Positions 17,592 to 25,486 of a stretch of 64,000 nucleotides of DNA are shown here, piece by piece. The notes under the pieces are model-generated. The model was not told the DNA's origin. It made no database searches and was given only the letters and a program-made list of their open reading frames with translations. The stretch's first letter is position 1. Each line of letters begins with the position of its first letter. A program made the translations under genes and the position numbers. The stretch is from Oligoflexus tunisiensis (GTDB lineage Bacteria > Bdellovibrionota_B > Oligoflexia > Oligoflexales > Oligoflexaceae): the NCBI RefSeq assembly GCF_001748245.1, contig NZ_BDFO01000001.1, forward strand, positions 6,601,346 to 6,665,345, written 5' to 3'.

Positions 17592-18092
17592 TCAGGACGC
17601 CGCGCAGGTCAGATATACACGGTTGTCCCAGCTGTTCCTGGCTTTTGGATAATCTCTTCGGGTGCGAAGGAATTCGTGCCGCATCCGGCAGTATGCGGAG
17701 ACGAACCGAAGCTGATCTTTCTTTTGCAGCCTTTGCAACGCCGATTTGGTAATGGGACCAACAATGCCATCTTTTTTCACGTTGAATCCAATAAGGTTCA
17801 GAGCTTCCTGAACGATGAGCGGGTTGTCACGAGGGTGATGAATCGCACCATCAAAGACGACCAGACGCGCTTTCTCCGGATAGCTTGGAAGGTCGGCAGG
17901 CAGCCAGTATTCATCCCAATAGATTTCCTTCGCTTCGTCCCGAGTCAGATCCTTGATGCGTCCCTTAAGTTCGGGATGAGCCCTGACGCTGATCCCCATA
18001 TTGGTCTCGCCGCCCTTATCCCAAGGGATGTTGGCATATCCACCTTCGATGTTGTCGATGATGAAGTCAATTATTTCGTCGAATGTCTTCAT
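17592..18092 (-). CDS. Phage endolysin, glycoside hydrolase 108 family
   Basis: Cell-wall lytic enzyme of 166 residues. The GH108 signature is EGGYANIPWDKGGETNMGIS (residues 16-35) with catalytic Glu16. The second half, DGIVGPITKSALQRLQKKD, is the PG_binding_3 region that completes this family. Length is typical. It defines the lysis module. Confidence 0.9.
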   Translation of the reverse strand: MKTFDEIIDFIIDNIEGGYANIPWDKGGETNMGISVRAHPELKGRIKDLTRDEAKEIYWDEYWLPADLPSYPEKARLVVFDGAIHHPRDNPLIVQEALNLIGFNVKKDGIVGPITKSALQRLQKKDQLRFVSAYCRMRHEFLRTRRDYPKARNSWDNRVYLTCAAS

Positions 18093-18114
18093 GCGTGTGT
18101 CCCCTTGTCAAGAA

Positions 18115-18132
18115 GGAGCCCCGAAGGGCTCC
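18115..18132 (-). terminator. Hairpin with UUCG loop before the endolysin gene
   Basis: Minus strand GGAGCCC-TTCG-GGGCTCC followed by TTCTT. A stable stem with tetraloop between the 94-residue gene and the endolysin; the T-run is short, so it may be a weak terminator or processing site. Confidence 0.5.
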
Positions 18133-18144
18133 CTTGGTGTGTTT

Positions 18145-18429
18145 TCAAGCTGCCGCTGGCTGGTCCTCGAGGTAGTCTGCAACCTTGTCGGTTACAAAGC
18201 GGATCAGAGCAATGGCCTCTGAACCTGAGAGATCCTGCACCTCGGCTGGTACATTGCCGGCTCCGCTCACAGCTTCCAAAAATGTCTTCTGGAAATCCGA
18301 TGTGAGTGCAAGCGATGCCAGATCCGAAAGCTGAAAGCCATCCCCAAGCTGACGCTTCAGGGCTTTTGCAATTGCTAAACCGAGGTTAACGAAATCCAGC
18401 GTATCCTTAATGCCTGTTTTTTCTGTCAC
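18145..18429 (-). CDS. Hypothetical phage protein (94 aa)
   Basis: Helical, acidic small protein, MTEKTGIKDTLDFVNLGLAI at the N-terminus. No family recognised. Sits in the lysis module upstream of the endolysin. Confidence 0.55.
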   Translation of the reverse strand: MTEKTGIKDTLDFVNLGLAIAKALKRQLGDGFQLSDLASLALTSDFQKTFLEAVSGAGNVPAEVQDLSGSEAIALIRFVTDKVADYLEDQPAAA

Positions 18430-18466
18430 AAATTCTCCGAAAGTTGTTCATGTTCATCAGTGATTC

Positions 18467-18745
18467 TCAGGGGGCGCCTTCAAGCGCAAACGTCGGGTTT
18501 GGCAGGCTCCTTTCGTTTCTGCGTTGGATCTCCTGGTTTATGGCCCGGACATCAGATCGAATTTTCTTAAGGAAGTCGTTCGCCGAACTCGTGAACGATT
18601 TCTTGCTGTCAGTCAATTCCGCTTCGGTGGCGATACGCTGCGAGAGCATCCTATGCAGGTCTTCGGTCTCAAGACCGTCCAGCTGCTCTATGCTCAGGTT
18701 TTCGTGGTCTTCAGCAGCATCTTCAATTTGGTCAAATGTCATCAT
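18467..18745 (-). CDS. Hypothetical phage protein (92 aa)
   Basis: Acidic, helical protein beginning MMTFDQIEDAAEDHENLSIE, preceded by AAAAAGGA. It overlaps the upstream membrane-anchored coiled-coil gene by 14 bases. No family recognised. Confidence 0.55.
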   Translation of the reverse strand: MMTFDQIEDAAEDHENLSIEQLDGLETEDLHRMLSQRIATEAELTDSKKSFTSSANDFLKKIRSDVRAINQEIQRRNERSLPNPTFALEGAP

Positions 18746-18983
18746 TCCTTTTTCCTCTTGCTTCGTGGATATATGATTCGAGTTTTGCCAGGCTGGCTTT
18801 CAGATCCTGAACCTCGCCTTTGTAGGTAAGATCATAGAGCGTTTCGAGCCTCATGAGCCTGGTGGAAAGCGATTCGACCTGATCTTTGACCTTGTCGAAG
18901 CTCTCTCGGAGACTCTTCAAAGAACCGATGAGAAGCACGGTCAGCGGGATACCGCCCGAGGCTCCGGCGGCAAGTGACTGCAA
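18732..18983 (-). CDS. Small membrane-anchored coiled-coil protein
   Basis: 83 residues: an N-terminal hydrophobic stretch (GGIPLTVLLIGSL) followed by a coiled coil (VKDQVESLSTRLMRLETLYD). The layout and its place two genes before the endolysin resemble spanin- or holin-associated proteins, an inference only. Confidence 0.5.
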   Translation of the reverse strand: MQSLAAGASGGIPLTVLLIGSLKSLRESFDKVKDQVESLSTRLMRLETLYDLTYKGEVQDLKASLAKLESYIHEARGKRNDDI

Positions 18984-19007
18984 TAAGTCAGGATTCAGGT
19001 CCAGTCT

Positions 19008-19352
19008 TCAGACCTCACGATCGATTGCAGAGAGGCGAGCGACCTGCGCTTCAAGTTCAGCGATTTTGCGGTCCTTCATTTCGATTTGTGGGCGCAACCT
19101 GGCAAGTTCATGTGCATCATCCCAAAGCTGATTGTAGGCAGCCCAGCACTCGGGTGTGTCCATGACCTTGACAAGTTTGATTAGCCCCGCTTTGGGAACA
19201 AAAAGTTCGCCCGTGGCAGTTTTTTTCACGTTCATTCTCCAGGTTTTGAGTTGGTTTCGTATGACCTTGGCTGACACTCCGAGCTGTCGCGCCGAAGAAA
19301 ATAGTTCGATCTCTGCTGCATCGCTACTCCGGATGTGATCAATTAGCCTCAT
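19008..19352 (-). CDS. Phage HTH/coiled-coil protein, shorter paralog
   Basis: 114 residues from ATG 19352, which overlaps the end of the next gene by 14 bases. An HTH-like N-terminus (FSSARQLGVSAKVIRNQL) precedes the module LFVPKAGLIKLVKVMDTPEC and a coiled coil. The same module occurs in the adjacent 307-residue protein (AFVPKSSVQQLLKLINTPES), so the two are related by duplication. Confidence 0.6.
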   Translation of the reverse strand: MRLIDHIRSSDAAEIELFSSARQLGVSAKVIRNQLKTWRMNVKKTATGELFVPKAGLIKLVKVMDTPECWAAYNQLWDDAHELARLRPQIEMKDRKIAELEAQVARLSAIDREV

Positions 19353-20262
19353 TAAAAACCCTCTCGACATGGAACATGTCATTGAGAAAAGTCATTGGAT
19401 TCGATTTATTCAAAGCGAACAGGCTCCCTTCGTCTGGCATGAGCGTGTTTTGGTACGCAAGTACCCCTGCTTGCATGATCACTGCGCTGTGGCGAAGAGT
19501 TTCATTTGTAACGTCGCTCGCAGTGGACTCATCAAGAAGCATTTTTGCTGTACCGGCAAGCGACCGTGTTCCGTGCTGCATTCTGAAATGCTTGCGCTCG
19601 TGTGGATTCATCTCGTTAATAGACTTTTTAGTCCGTTCGATTGTAACCACGGGGTTTTTGAATATGTCGGTAGTTTCGTGGCGGTGGAACTTGATCTCAA
19701 ACCTTGGCTTCTTGCGATTCTCCCCCAGCGACAAGGCATGGGTTGCCGCCTCAAGTCGCGCTCGAAGCTCACTCATTTCCACTTCCAGTTGCACAGCACG
19801 TTGGACTGCCTCATCTCGCGAAACTTCCGCGTTCGCCAGCTGTAATTCCAGCTCGGTCAATCGCGCCGAGTTATTCCAAAGCTGGTAATAGATCGCCCAG
19901 GATTCGGGTGTGTTTATGAGCTTTAGAAGCTGCTGAACGCTGGACTTTGGAACAAACGCGGCACGTTTTGCATGAATAAGAACCACGCCCGCGTCTTTCA
20001 AACCGCGCAATGAGTGCTGTCCCAGAGGGGCTGTAGTTATGGCATGTCTATAAATGTGCTTCCAGACGTTTCGTTCGCTGATATTCACCATGTCAGCCAC
20101 CTGACCCACAGTGAGACCTTCAGTCTTGCCGCTTCTGATCACATTGATGATCGATCGTTGGCCTTGAACGAATAGCTCCTGCGGGATGACCTTGATATCA
20201 ACCAGCTCGCCAGGTTCGCCTGAGGACTGTTGCGCTGGGGGGACGAGTGCAGAATTAGTCAT
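19339..20262 (-). CDS. Phage HTH regulatory or replication-associated protein
   Basis: 307 residues. An HTH-like segment (GLTVGQVADMVNISERNVWK, about 50-69) is followed by the FVPK...NTPESWAIYYQLW module, a coiled coil (residues 135-175) and a basic C-terminus. It may be a phage regulator or antirepressor-like protein; no exact family recognised. Overlaps its shorter paralog. Confidence 0.6.
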   Translation of the reverse strand: MTNSALVPPAQQSSGEPGELVDIKVIPQELFVQGQRSIINVIRSGKTEGLTVGQVADMVNISERNVWKHIYRHAITTAPLGQHSLRGLKDAGVVLIHAKRAAFVPKSSVQQLLKLINTPESWAIYYQLWNNSARLTELELQLANAEVSRDEAVQRAVQLEVEMSELRARLEAATHALSLGENRKKPRFEIKFHRHETTDIFKNPVVTIERTKKSINEMNPHERKHFRMQHGTRSLAGTAKMLLDESTASDVTNETLRHSAVIMQAGVLAYQNTLMPDEGSLFALNKSNPMTFLNDMFHVERVFNEAN

Positions 20263-20286
20263 TGCTTCTCTCCTTCGTGGTTCTCT

Positions 20287-20745
20287 TCATGCTGCGCACA
20301 TAGCTTCCCACAGAGCTTGCCCCGATACCGGAACTGCCTGCCTTGCGTTGGCAGCGGCAGGGTGCCGTCTGACGTAAAGCTCGATCCATCCAGGAACACC
20401 CGGCGGCGCATAGAGCTTGATGCTGCGGCCATCGACGATCTGGCAATCGTCACCCCATAGGACACCTGATTGGGTCGCAGCATCGGCGACCAGCTTCCAG
20501 ATGTTATCCGCGTCAGGTTTGACATCGACATAGACGGCCTTTGGCTTGGACTTTGGCCTGGTCTTGATAGCGACGATGAGGACCTGCAGCGGGCCGCGAA
20601 GCAGATCGCCCTGGTATTGGGCACGGATGAACTCTGCGATCTCGTCCATTCGCTTCCTGGTATCCGGGTGCTTGAAAACATGCCCACTTCGGGTCCTCCT
20701 CGCTTCTTTCTTGCCTTCCGGCTCGACTGGTATGATAAACTTCGT
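20287..20745 (-). CDS. RusA-type Holliday junction resolvase
   Basis: Cleaves four-way junctions during phage recombination and packaging. The family core is PDADNIWKLVADA with GVLWGDDCQIVDG; the acidic triad sits in DADN and DD. The first ATG (20649) lacks the conserved N-terminus, which is encoded upstream in frame: KFIIPVEPEGKKEARRTRSG (compare the FTIPGxPxGKGRPR opening of the family). Between the SSB stop and that region no ATG, GTG or TTG exists in frame; the given start (ACG, 20745) is a guess. Directly downstream of SSB. Confidence 0.78.
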   Translation of the reverse strand, partial: TKFIIPVEPEGKKEARRTRSGHVFKHPDTRKRMDEIAEFIRAQYQGDLLRGPLQVLIVAIKTRPKSKPKAVYVDVKPDADNIWKLVADAATQSGVLWGDDCQIVDGRSIKLYAPPGVPGWIELYVRRHPAAANARQAVPVSGQALWEAMCAA

Positions 20746-20811
20746 AGTATCAACACTCTGTTGCTTGACGTTGACTTGTGCCCGGCTGCTATTTGAGGTC
20801 GGGCTCCTTTT

Positions 20812-21249
20812 TCAGAATGGAATGTCCGCTGGGAAATCCTGATTGCCGAATTCACCTTCAATTCTGAGATTGCGTCCACTTCCTCGATTGCCACCCGAGA
20901 CCTGATCAGGAGGCGGCGACTCTTCACGCCTTGTACCGAGGAACTTGACTTCGTCGGCATGTATTTCGGTTGAGTATCGTTTGGATCCATCTTGCGCATC
21001 CCATGACTGATGCCGAATTTTTCCCTCCAGGTAGATCGGTGAACCTTTCGTCAAATACCTGGAAACATTCTCGGCCTGCTTTTTCCAGACCACGATATTG
21101 TGCCATTCAGTTTTCTGGTGACGCTGACCGCTCTCGTCGGTCCATTGGTCAGTCGTCGCCAGAGAAAACTTGCAGACCGCTGTTCCGGTGTGCGTGAAGG
21201 TCAGCACCGGATCCTTGCCCAGGTTACCAACCAGAATTGCCTTGTTAAC
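20812..21249 (-). CDS. ssb: Single-stranded DNA-binding protein, apparent GTT start
   Basis: OB-fold ssDNA-binding protein. The N-terminus reads VNKAILVGNLGKDPVLTFTH, the universal SSB opening (normally MNKAILVGNLG), followed by GTAVCKFSLATTDQW and the acidic C-terminal tip DFPADIPF. The Met position is GTT at 21249, overlapping the previous stop as GTTAA, with AGGA 10 bases upstream. The first canonical start (GTG, 21207) would delete strand 1 of the OB fold. Belongs to the RecE/RecT/RusA recombination block. Confidence 0.88.
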   Translation of the reverse strand, partial: VNKAILVGNLGKDPVLTFTHTGTAVCKFSLATTDQWTDESGQRHQKTEWHNIVVWKKQAENVSRYLTKGSPIYLEGKIRHQSWDAQDGSKRYSTEIHADEVKFLGTRREESPPPDQVSGGNRGSGRNLRIEGEFGNQDFPADIPF

Positions 21250-21445
21250 GCTGCTCAGATCCTGCCTTCCACGGGTTGAACCCGGCTATGGCGGCCACCA
21301 TCATCAGCTGTTGAGCTTCGAGGAAGCAGACCGGAGAACACGTTTCAAACTTGAACTTAATCTCATCTGGGCGCATCCGCTTTCGACAGATCGGGCAGCG
21401 GGGACGCTCCAGGTATTCCCGGAACCATTTGATTGGGCTATTCAT
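21245..21445 (-). CDS. Small zinc-finger-like phage protein
   Basis: 66 residues with CPICRKRM near the N-terminus and a second pair around CSPVC, giving a possible C-x2-C...C-x3-C site. The stop overlaps the presumed SSB start. No family name assigned. Confidence 0.55.
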   Translation of the reverse strand: MNSPIKWFREYLERPRCPICRKRMRPDEIKFKFETCSPVCFLEAQQLMMVAAIAGFNPWKAGSEQR

Positions 21446-21803
21446 AAAGAGCCCAATTGTCAGTCGTTAGGTTCCGAATCTCTGCGAGTGGTTCGCAAAT
21501 TCGATCATCGGCGTCCGCCAGCATGATGACTGGTTTGAAGGGACGACCGAGCAGCTTTTTCAGTGCATCATTGTCCACCTGCCAGGTATTGCCCTTAAGG
21601 TCACCTGCTTGGTTGAGCAAGAATGCATACTGCCCACGGGGCCAGTCCCGCTTGCGCACCTTGCGGCCTTTTTCCAATTGCTGAAGTGCCCACCATGCAT
21701 TGTGATTGTATTCCTTGTCGAAAGGCGAATCGGCTCGCAGGAAATCGCCGAAGAATTGGATGTCAGCCGTCCATGGTTTTTCTGATCTCATTTGTCCACA
21801 CAT
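21438..21803 (-). CDS. Hypothetical phage protein (121 aa)
   Basis: Preceded by AAGGAG. Contains YNHNAWWALQQLEKGRKVRK and DWPRGQYAFLL, a charged, probably soluble protein. Overlaps the zinc-finger-like gene by 8 bases. Not recognised. Confidence 0.55.
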   Translation of the reverse strand: MCGQMRSEKPWTADIQFFGDFLRADSPFDKEYNHNAWWALQQLEKGRKVRKRDWPRGQYAFLLNQAGDLKGNTWQVDNDALKKLLGRPFKPVIMLADADDRICEPLAEIRNLTTDNWALYE

Positions 21804-21865
21804 ACAGACTCCTTGTTGAGAAACAATATTCAGCCACCGCTGGTGTGCCGGCGATGTCGATGCTT

Positions 21866-22627
21866 TCAGCCTTCAGCGTGGGGTGACACCCGATCGGCGA
21901 TGATCTTTTTCAGCTGCATAAGCAGCTCGTTTTTGGGATATCCGTTGAGGGCATCGATGATGTCAGTCCACTCGTCCTCGGGCACCGATGCCTGCTGAAG
22001 CTTCTTCTGGATCCATTCCTTGACCTTCGGATCGCTGGTTACGACGATGTCTGTGACCTGACGAGGCGCTGGCTGGGACGATTGAAGCACTGCAGGTTGT
22101 TCTACCTCGGCCTCCATCATTTCCTCACGGATATAGTAGGACGATAGTTCCTCAGGGAATGCCTTACGCAGGGCCTTGGCTTCCGCACATTTCTCAAGCA
22201 TCGTCAGTGGCATTGTGTCCCAGAGGGATTTCTTTCCGTCACGCGAGGTTTTGTAAAATTCGGAAAAGTACGCGGTTGCGCTGAATTCCCGAACCTGCCC
22301 CTGCACAAACTTTTGGACCGTGATAGTGGCCTTCACCGGCTTCCCGGAATGGTCGGCGGCAAATTCAAAGAGCGCCGGCAGGATGCCGGCATAAGCTCCG
22401 GTGCGTCCTGCGATCAGCCGGTAGGCGTCGATTGAAAGGACGATGGAGGCCCGGCCACCCACCTTGATGAAATAAATATGGCGGGCTTCCGGGTTCAGGC
22501 CCCTGGTTCGGCAGACACCAACAAAATGATCCCTTTCCTCCGGTGTCGCGTCCTTCGTATAGTGCTGAGTCCAGTATGCGATGCGTTCCGGTGTGATTTC
22601 GTCGCGATTAGAAACCGCTGGCAACAT
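21866..22627 (-). CDS. RecT/Bet family recombinase
   Basis: Single-strand annealing protein. Conserved elements: GLNPEARHIYFIK, SIDAYRLIAGRTGAYAG, and PLTMLEKCAEAKALRKAFPE near residue 165, the Bet/RecT signature; the C-terminal tail is variable. ATG at 22627 has AAAGGGA before it. Overlaps the end of the RecE-like gene by 20 bases, so the two form the usual exonuclease-annealase pair. Confidence 0.92.
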   Translation of the reverse strand: MLPAVSNRDEITPERIAYWTQHYTKDATPEERDHFVGVCRTRGLNPEARHIYFIKVGGRASIVLSIDAYRLIAGRTGAYAGILPALFEFAADHSGKPVKATITVQKFVQGQVREFSATAYFSEFYKTSRDGKKSLWDTMPLTMLEKCAEAKALRKAFPEELSSYYIREEMMEAEVEQPAVLQSSQPAPRQVTDIVVTSDPKVKEWIQKKLQQASVPEDEWTDIIDALNGYPKNELLMQLKKIIADRVSPHAEG

Positions 22628-23507
22628 TTTCAAATTCCCTTTCGAGTTGAGCGATCAGTTCTTCGTCCGCCATACGTTCATCGATCTCGTAGTCCTCGGC
22701 TGCGGGCTTCGGGGCGAAGCGGGGCAACCCCAGAGGGAGGATTTCCTCGGGGAGCCCCGGCCAGGATCCACTTGCCTGGCAGCGCCGAAGGAAGGAGAGG
22801 TTTCGGCGAATGAATCCGCGTCCCAAAGCGATTTCATCCGCCGTCGCATCGTAGGTCGCCACCAGATGGACAGGTGTGGATCTAACGGCGAGAAAAATAT
22901 AGCGTTCCGGTTTGATGCCGGTGGTTCGGTAAATGCCATCGATCGTCATCGCCGCCGATACGAAGTAGCGATGCTTGTAAGCATCAGACTGAAATTCGTG
23001 ATGCAACACTTCCCGGGCGGTCTTGAAATCAACGACGGTCTTCAGATCTGCCGACACCCAATCAGGTCTGCACTTGCAGAGGCATCCTGTGCGCGGGTCG
23101 ATCCAGTAGAACGAAACTTCGTTGCGGCCCGGCTGCGATAGGATGGTCTGCGCAGGCCTATAGGCGTCGACCGCCTTTTTCATGTTTTCGACAGCCTCAA
23201 CTTCGTCCGGCTGCAGGCAGACCTTGTTCGGGTGGCTGGACTCGAACTCTTTCCAGATCTTGGTATTCCGCGCTGCATCCGGGCCGTCGATATAGAGATG
23301 TTCAAAGGTCCCTTCCATCTTGCAATGCAGGGCTTTTCCGATCCGCAGGGCTTTGCTTTCGCTCTCGTCGCCGAGATGATCGATAGCGTACCGATAGACG
23401 GCGGCGGCTTCGTCGAGTTTTACGAGCCCGGTTTTGGAAATTCCGGGCGAGCGATGATAAGCCTCGATATCGAGGGTCGGATAGATCCCAGACTGCACGT
23501 TGTTCAT
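22608..23507 (-). CDS. RecE-like PD-(D/E)xK exonuclease
   Basis: 5'-3' exonuclease partner of RecT, 299 residues. N-terminal YHRSPGISKTGL and ALRIGKALHC match exodeoxyribonuclease VIII-like phage nucleases; the catalytic strand pair is CRPDWVSADLKTVVDFKTA (D...DxK). FQSDAYKHRYFVSAAM follows as expected. Upstream partner of the Bet gene. Confidence 0.88.
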   Translation of the reverse strand: MNNVQSGIYPTLDIEAYHRSPGISKTGLVKLDEAAAVYRYAIDHLGDESESKALRIGKALHCKMEGTFEHLYIDGPDAARNTKIWKEFESSHPNKVCLQPDEVEAVENMKKAVDAYRPAQTILSQPGRNEVSFYWIDPRTGCLCKCRPDWVSADLKTVVDFKTAREVLHHEFQSDAYKHRYFVSAAMTIDGIYRTTGIKPERYIFLAVRSTPVHLVATYDATADEIALGRGFIRRNLSFLRRCQASGSWPGLPEEILPLGLPRFAPKPAAEDYEIDERMADEELIAQLEREFENVASGF

Positions 23508-23731
23508 CCCTGTGCTTTGACGCGAAAAGGTTTCGTCGAGACCACCTCGAAGAAGTGCTTCTTGCGCTGGCGATCTGTTACGACCACCTCAGCCTCGTCT
23601 TGAAGGTCAAGATCGAAGCCGCTCTTGCAGGATTTTGTCAGCAGCCGGATCGCTGCCTGGCATGGACTTCTGGCCTCGATTGGAACATCGACCAGATCCA
23701 AATCGGAAAGAGTTACTCGGTAGATACTCAT
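23504..23731 (-). CDS. Hypothetical phage protein (75 aa)
   Basis: Starts MSIYRVTLSDLDLVDVPIEA at 23731 with GGAGG 7 bases upstream. Beta-rich small protein; stop overlaps the RecE-like start by 4 bases. Not recognised. Confidence 0.6.
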   Translation of the reverse strand: MSIYRVTLSDLDLVDVPIEARSPCQAAIRLLTKSCKSGFDLDLQDEAEVVVTDRQRKKHFFEVVSTKPFRVKAQG

Positions 23732-23785
23732 GGTCCGGCCTCCACCTCGAGGCGCAGACATCTGAAAGAGTAAGACTTACGGACG

Positions 23786-23896
23786 TCATTGAACCTCAGA
23801 GTGAAAAACGCATCCCCCGGTATCCAGGGGAGGCGCGTATGTTGCAGAGTGCCCTTTTACGGGACATCCAGTCGCTCGTACTGAAAATTTTTTCAT
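23786..23896 (-). CDS. Very small phage protein (36 aa)
   Basis: MKKFSVRATGCPVKGHSATY and onward, ending FHSEVQ, with AGAGGAG directly upstream at ideal spacing. Two cysteines and two histidines could bind metal. It lies in the early operon just before the 75-residue gene. Confidence 0.5.
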   Translation of the reverse strand: MKKFSVRATGCPVKGHSATYAPPLDTGGCVFHSEVQ

Positions 23897-24004
23897 ATCT
23901 TCTCCTCTGCAACTTGGGATGCAGCCTCCCGCTGGAGGCCACGTGGTGGATGATATTCATGGCTTTGGCGTCTCACCCATCCGCCGTTCACTGATGCGAA
24001 TATA

Positions 24005-24103
24005 CTATCGCGGTTTTAACTCATCAAAAGAAATCGTCATTTTTTGCGAAAATAAATTTTGCAAAAGAGCAAAAAATTCCCGACAAACGTCCTCGAATAT
24101 CAT
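24005..24103 (-). CDS. Very small phage protein (32 aa)
   Basis: MIFEDVCREFFALLQNLFSQ followed by KMTISFDELKPR, preceded by GAAAGGTGAGAG. Amphipathic helix-like. No homology known. Confidence 0.4.
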   Translation of the reverse strand: MIFEDVCREFFALLQNLFSQKMTISFDELKPR

Positions 24104-24195
24104 GCATCTCTCACCTTTCGGATAATAATAGGCTCAGAGCGTTTGGGTGTGGATGGCTGCTTCAGGCTCTCCTTGCTGACTCTTGCCTTCGACCT

Positions 24196-24657
24196 CTAAT
24201 TGGAAGCCCGCTGACGCTCTTTGAGAAGATGGGACCAGCGGTCAAGATCAGCTCGATATATCACGCAGAGGAGTTCCGGCAGATTCCGGTGCGCTCGCTT
24301 CATACGCTTATAGACCTTGAAAAAGGCCTTCCAGAACGAGCGGCGATGCTTATCACGCAACAGCAAGCCTGGCGACGAGATGACGAACGCATGCAGGTCC
24401 GAAGCCGCCGCCAGCTCCTCCTGGGACAGCATTGCAGCAGCACCCAAAAATCTCACCGCCCAGCCCCGGTGGATTTGAGCAGGATCCGACAGGCGGGGCA
24501 GGATTTCCCTAAAGGCCCACTTGCCATGGATTTCCAGAATCGCCATATACTCGAGCGGCGATAGCTGAATGAAAGGGGCATATCCCAGTGCCTGGGCTTC
24601 TCGCACAAAGCCAGAGAAGGGCTTACTGCCAAGCGCTGCTTGTTCAGACGGCGGCAT
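24196..24657 (-). CDS. Hypothetical phage early protein (153 aa)
   Basis: From ATG 24657, which overlaps the preceding gene's end. Helical protein with LSPLEYMAILEIHGKWAFRE and a basic KAFFKVYKRMKRAHRN segment. No recognised family; early-gene position. Confidence 0.55.
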   Translation of the reverse strand: MPPSEQAALGSKPFSGFVREAQALGYAPFIQLSPLEYMAILEIHGKWAFREILPRLSDPAQIHRGWAVRFLGAAAMLSQEELAAASDLHAFVISSPGLLLRDKHRRSFWKAFFKVYKRMKRAHRNLPELLCVIYRADLDRWSHLLKERQRASN

Positions 24658-25135
24658 GCTTGTCCTCCTCCTTGACGATCCAAATCTTATGCTGACGCAT
24701 GGTGAAATGAGGGAATTCCGAAAACTTGAATTTCTTTGTCTTCTTGCAACCGATCGGGAGTACTTCAAACTTTGTGGTGCCGACCTTGGTCAGAATTGCC
24801 TCCTTACCTTTGATTTCAAGTCGATCTCCAACGTCAAGGATGCGCGCCACGGCTGCCGTGGATTTCGATGTCTTTGCCTTCTGGCTTGGTGTCGTCTTTT
24901 GCGTCATAGAGAATGGGTTGGTGCTTTGGCCCAGGTCCGACTTCTTCGTCTTGCGCCCATGAGCCTGGTTGAACGTGCTGATCGCTTCACCCTGCACTCG
25001 CCTTGGTATAGGACGCATTCTCAAACGTTTGTAGCCTGACTCTGGAATCTCGTCGGCTTCGGGTTCCTGGCGTGCTAAGGGGACATTGTCCCGGTTCATG
25101 GAGTAAGAAAATTCGCGTAAAACTCGGTAAATCAT
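24644..25135 (-). CDS. Hypothetical basic protein with C-terminal beta domain (163 aa)
   Basis: ATG at 25135 follows GAGGTGT. The middle is basic and low in complexity (KTTPSQKAKTSKST), the C-terminus is a small beta region (VGDRLEIKGKEAILTKVGTT) reminiscent of nucleic-acid-binding barrels. First gene downstream of the phased AGCTC array, which may control it. Confidence 0.5.
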   Translation of the reverse strand: MIYRVLREFSYSMNRDNVPLARQEPEADEIPESGYKRLRMRPIPRRVQGEAISTFNQAHGRKTKKSDLGQSTNPFSMTQKTTPSQKAKTSKSTAAVARILDVGDRLEIKGKEAILTKVGTTKFEVLPIGCKKTKKFKFSEFPHFTMRQHKIWIVKEEDKHAAV

Positions 25136-25350
25136 ACACACCTCAGAATGGAAATGAGCCGCTGTTTGCCGACAAAAGCTACTTGGATATATCGACTATG
25201 GGCAGGTTTCCGTATTGCAGCTTTCTCTCCTCAAAAAGGTTTGCGGGCAAAAATAGTGACCCGCCTCGGTCAAAGCTTTTGAATATTTCAAACCAACGTG
25301 ATCAGTGACGAAATATCGCAAATGATAGGGCGAAACGCGGTTCGGCTATC

Positions 25351-25420
25351 ATTAGCTCACATGAGCTCGGGACAGCTCCGGATAGCTCACATAAGCTCGT
25401 ATCAGCTAAATTGAGCGAAT
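25351..25420. repeat. Seven phased 10-bp repeats with AGCTC core
   Basis: AGCTC starts at 25354, 25364, 25374, 25384 and 25394, with decayed copies AGCTA at 25404 and AGCGA at 25414, every one exactly 10 bases apart. The bases between cores vary. The unit is close to one helical turn, so all cores face the same side of the DNA. It lies between the replication-type gene and the next early gene, as an operator or iteron array would. Confidence 0.8.
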
Positions 25421-25486
25421 CGAACGAACCGCAGTTCCCAGGTCGATTCGGCGAAATGGGGAAGCCGAATACCCTTGCAGGTTCCC

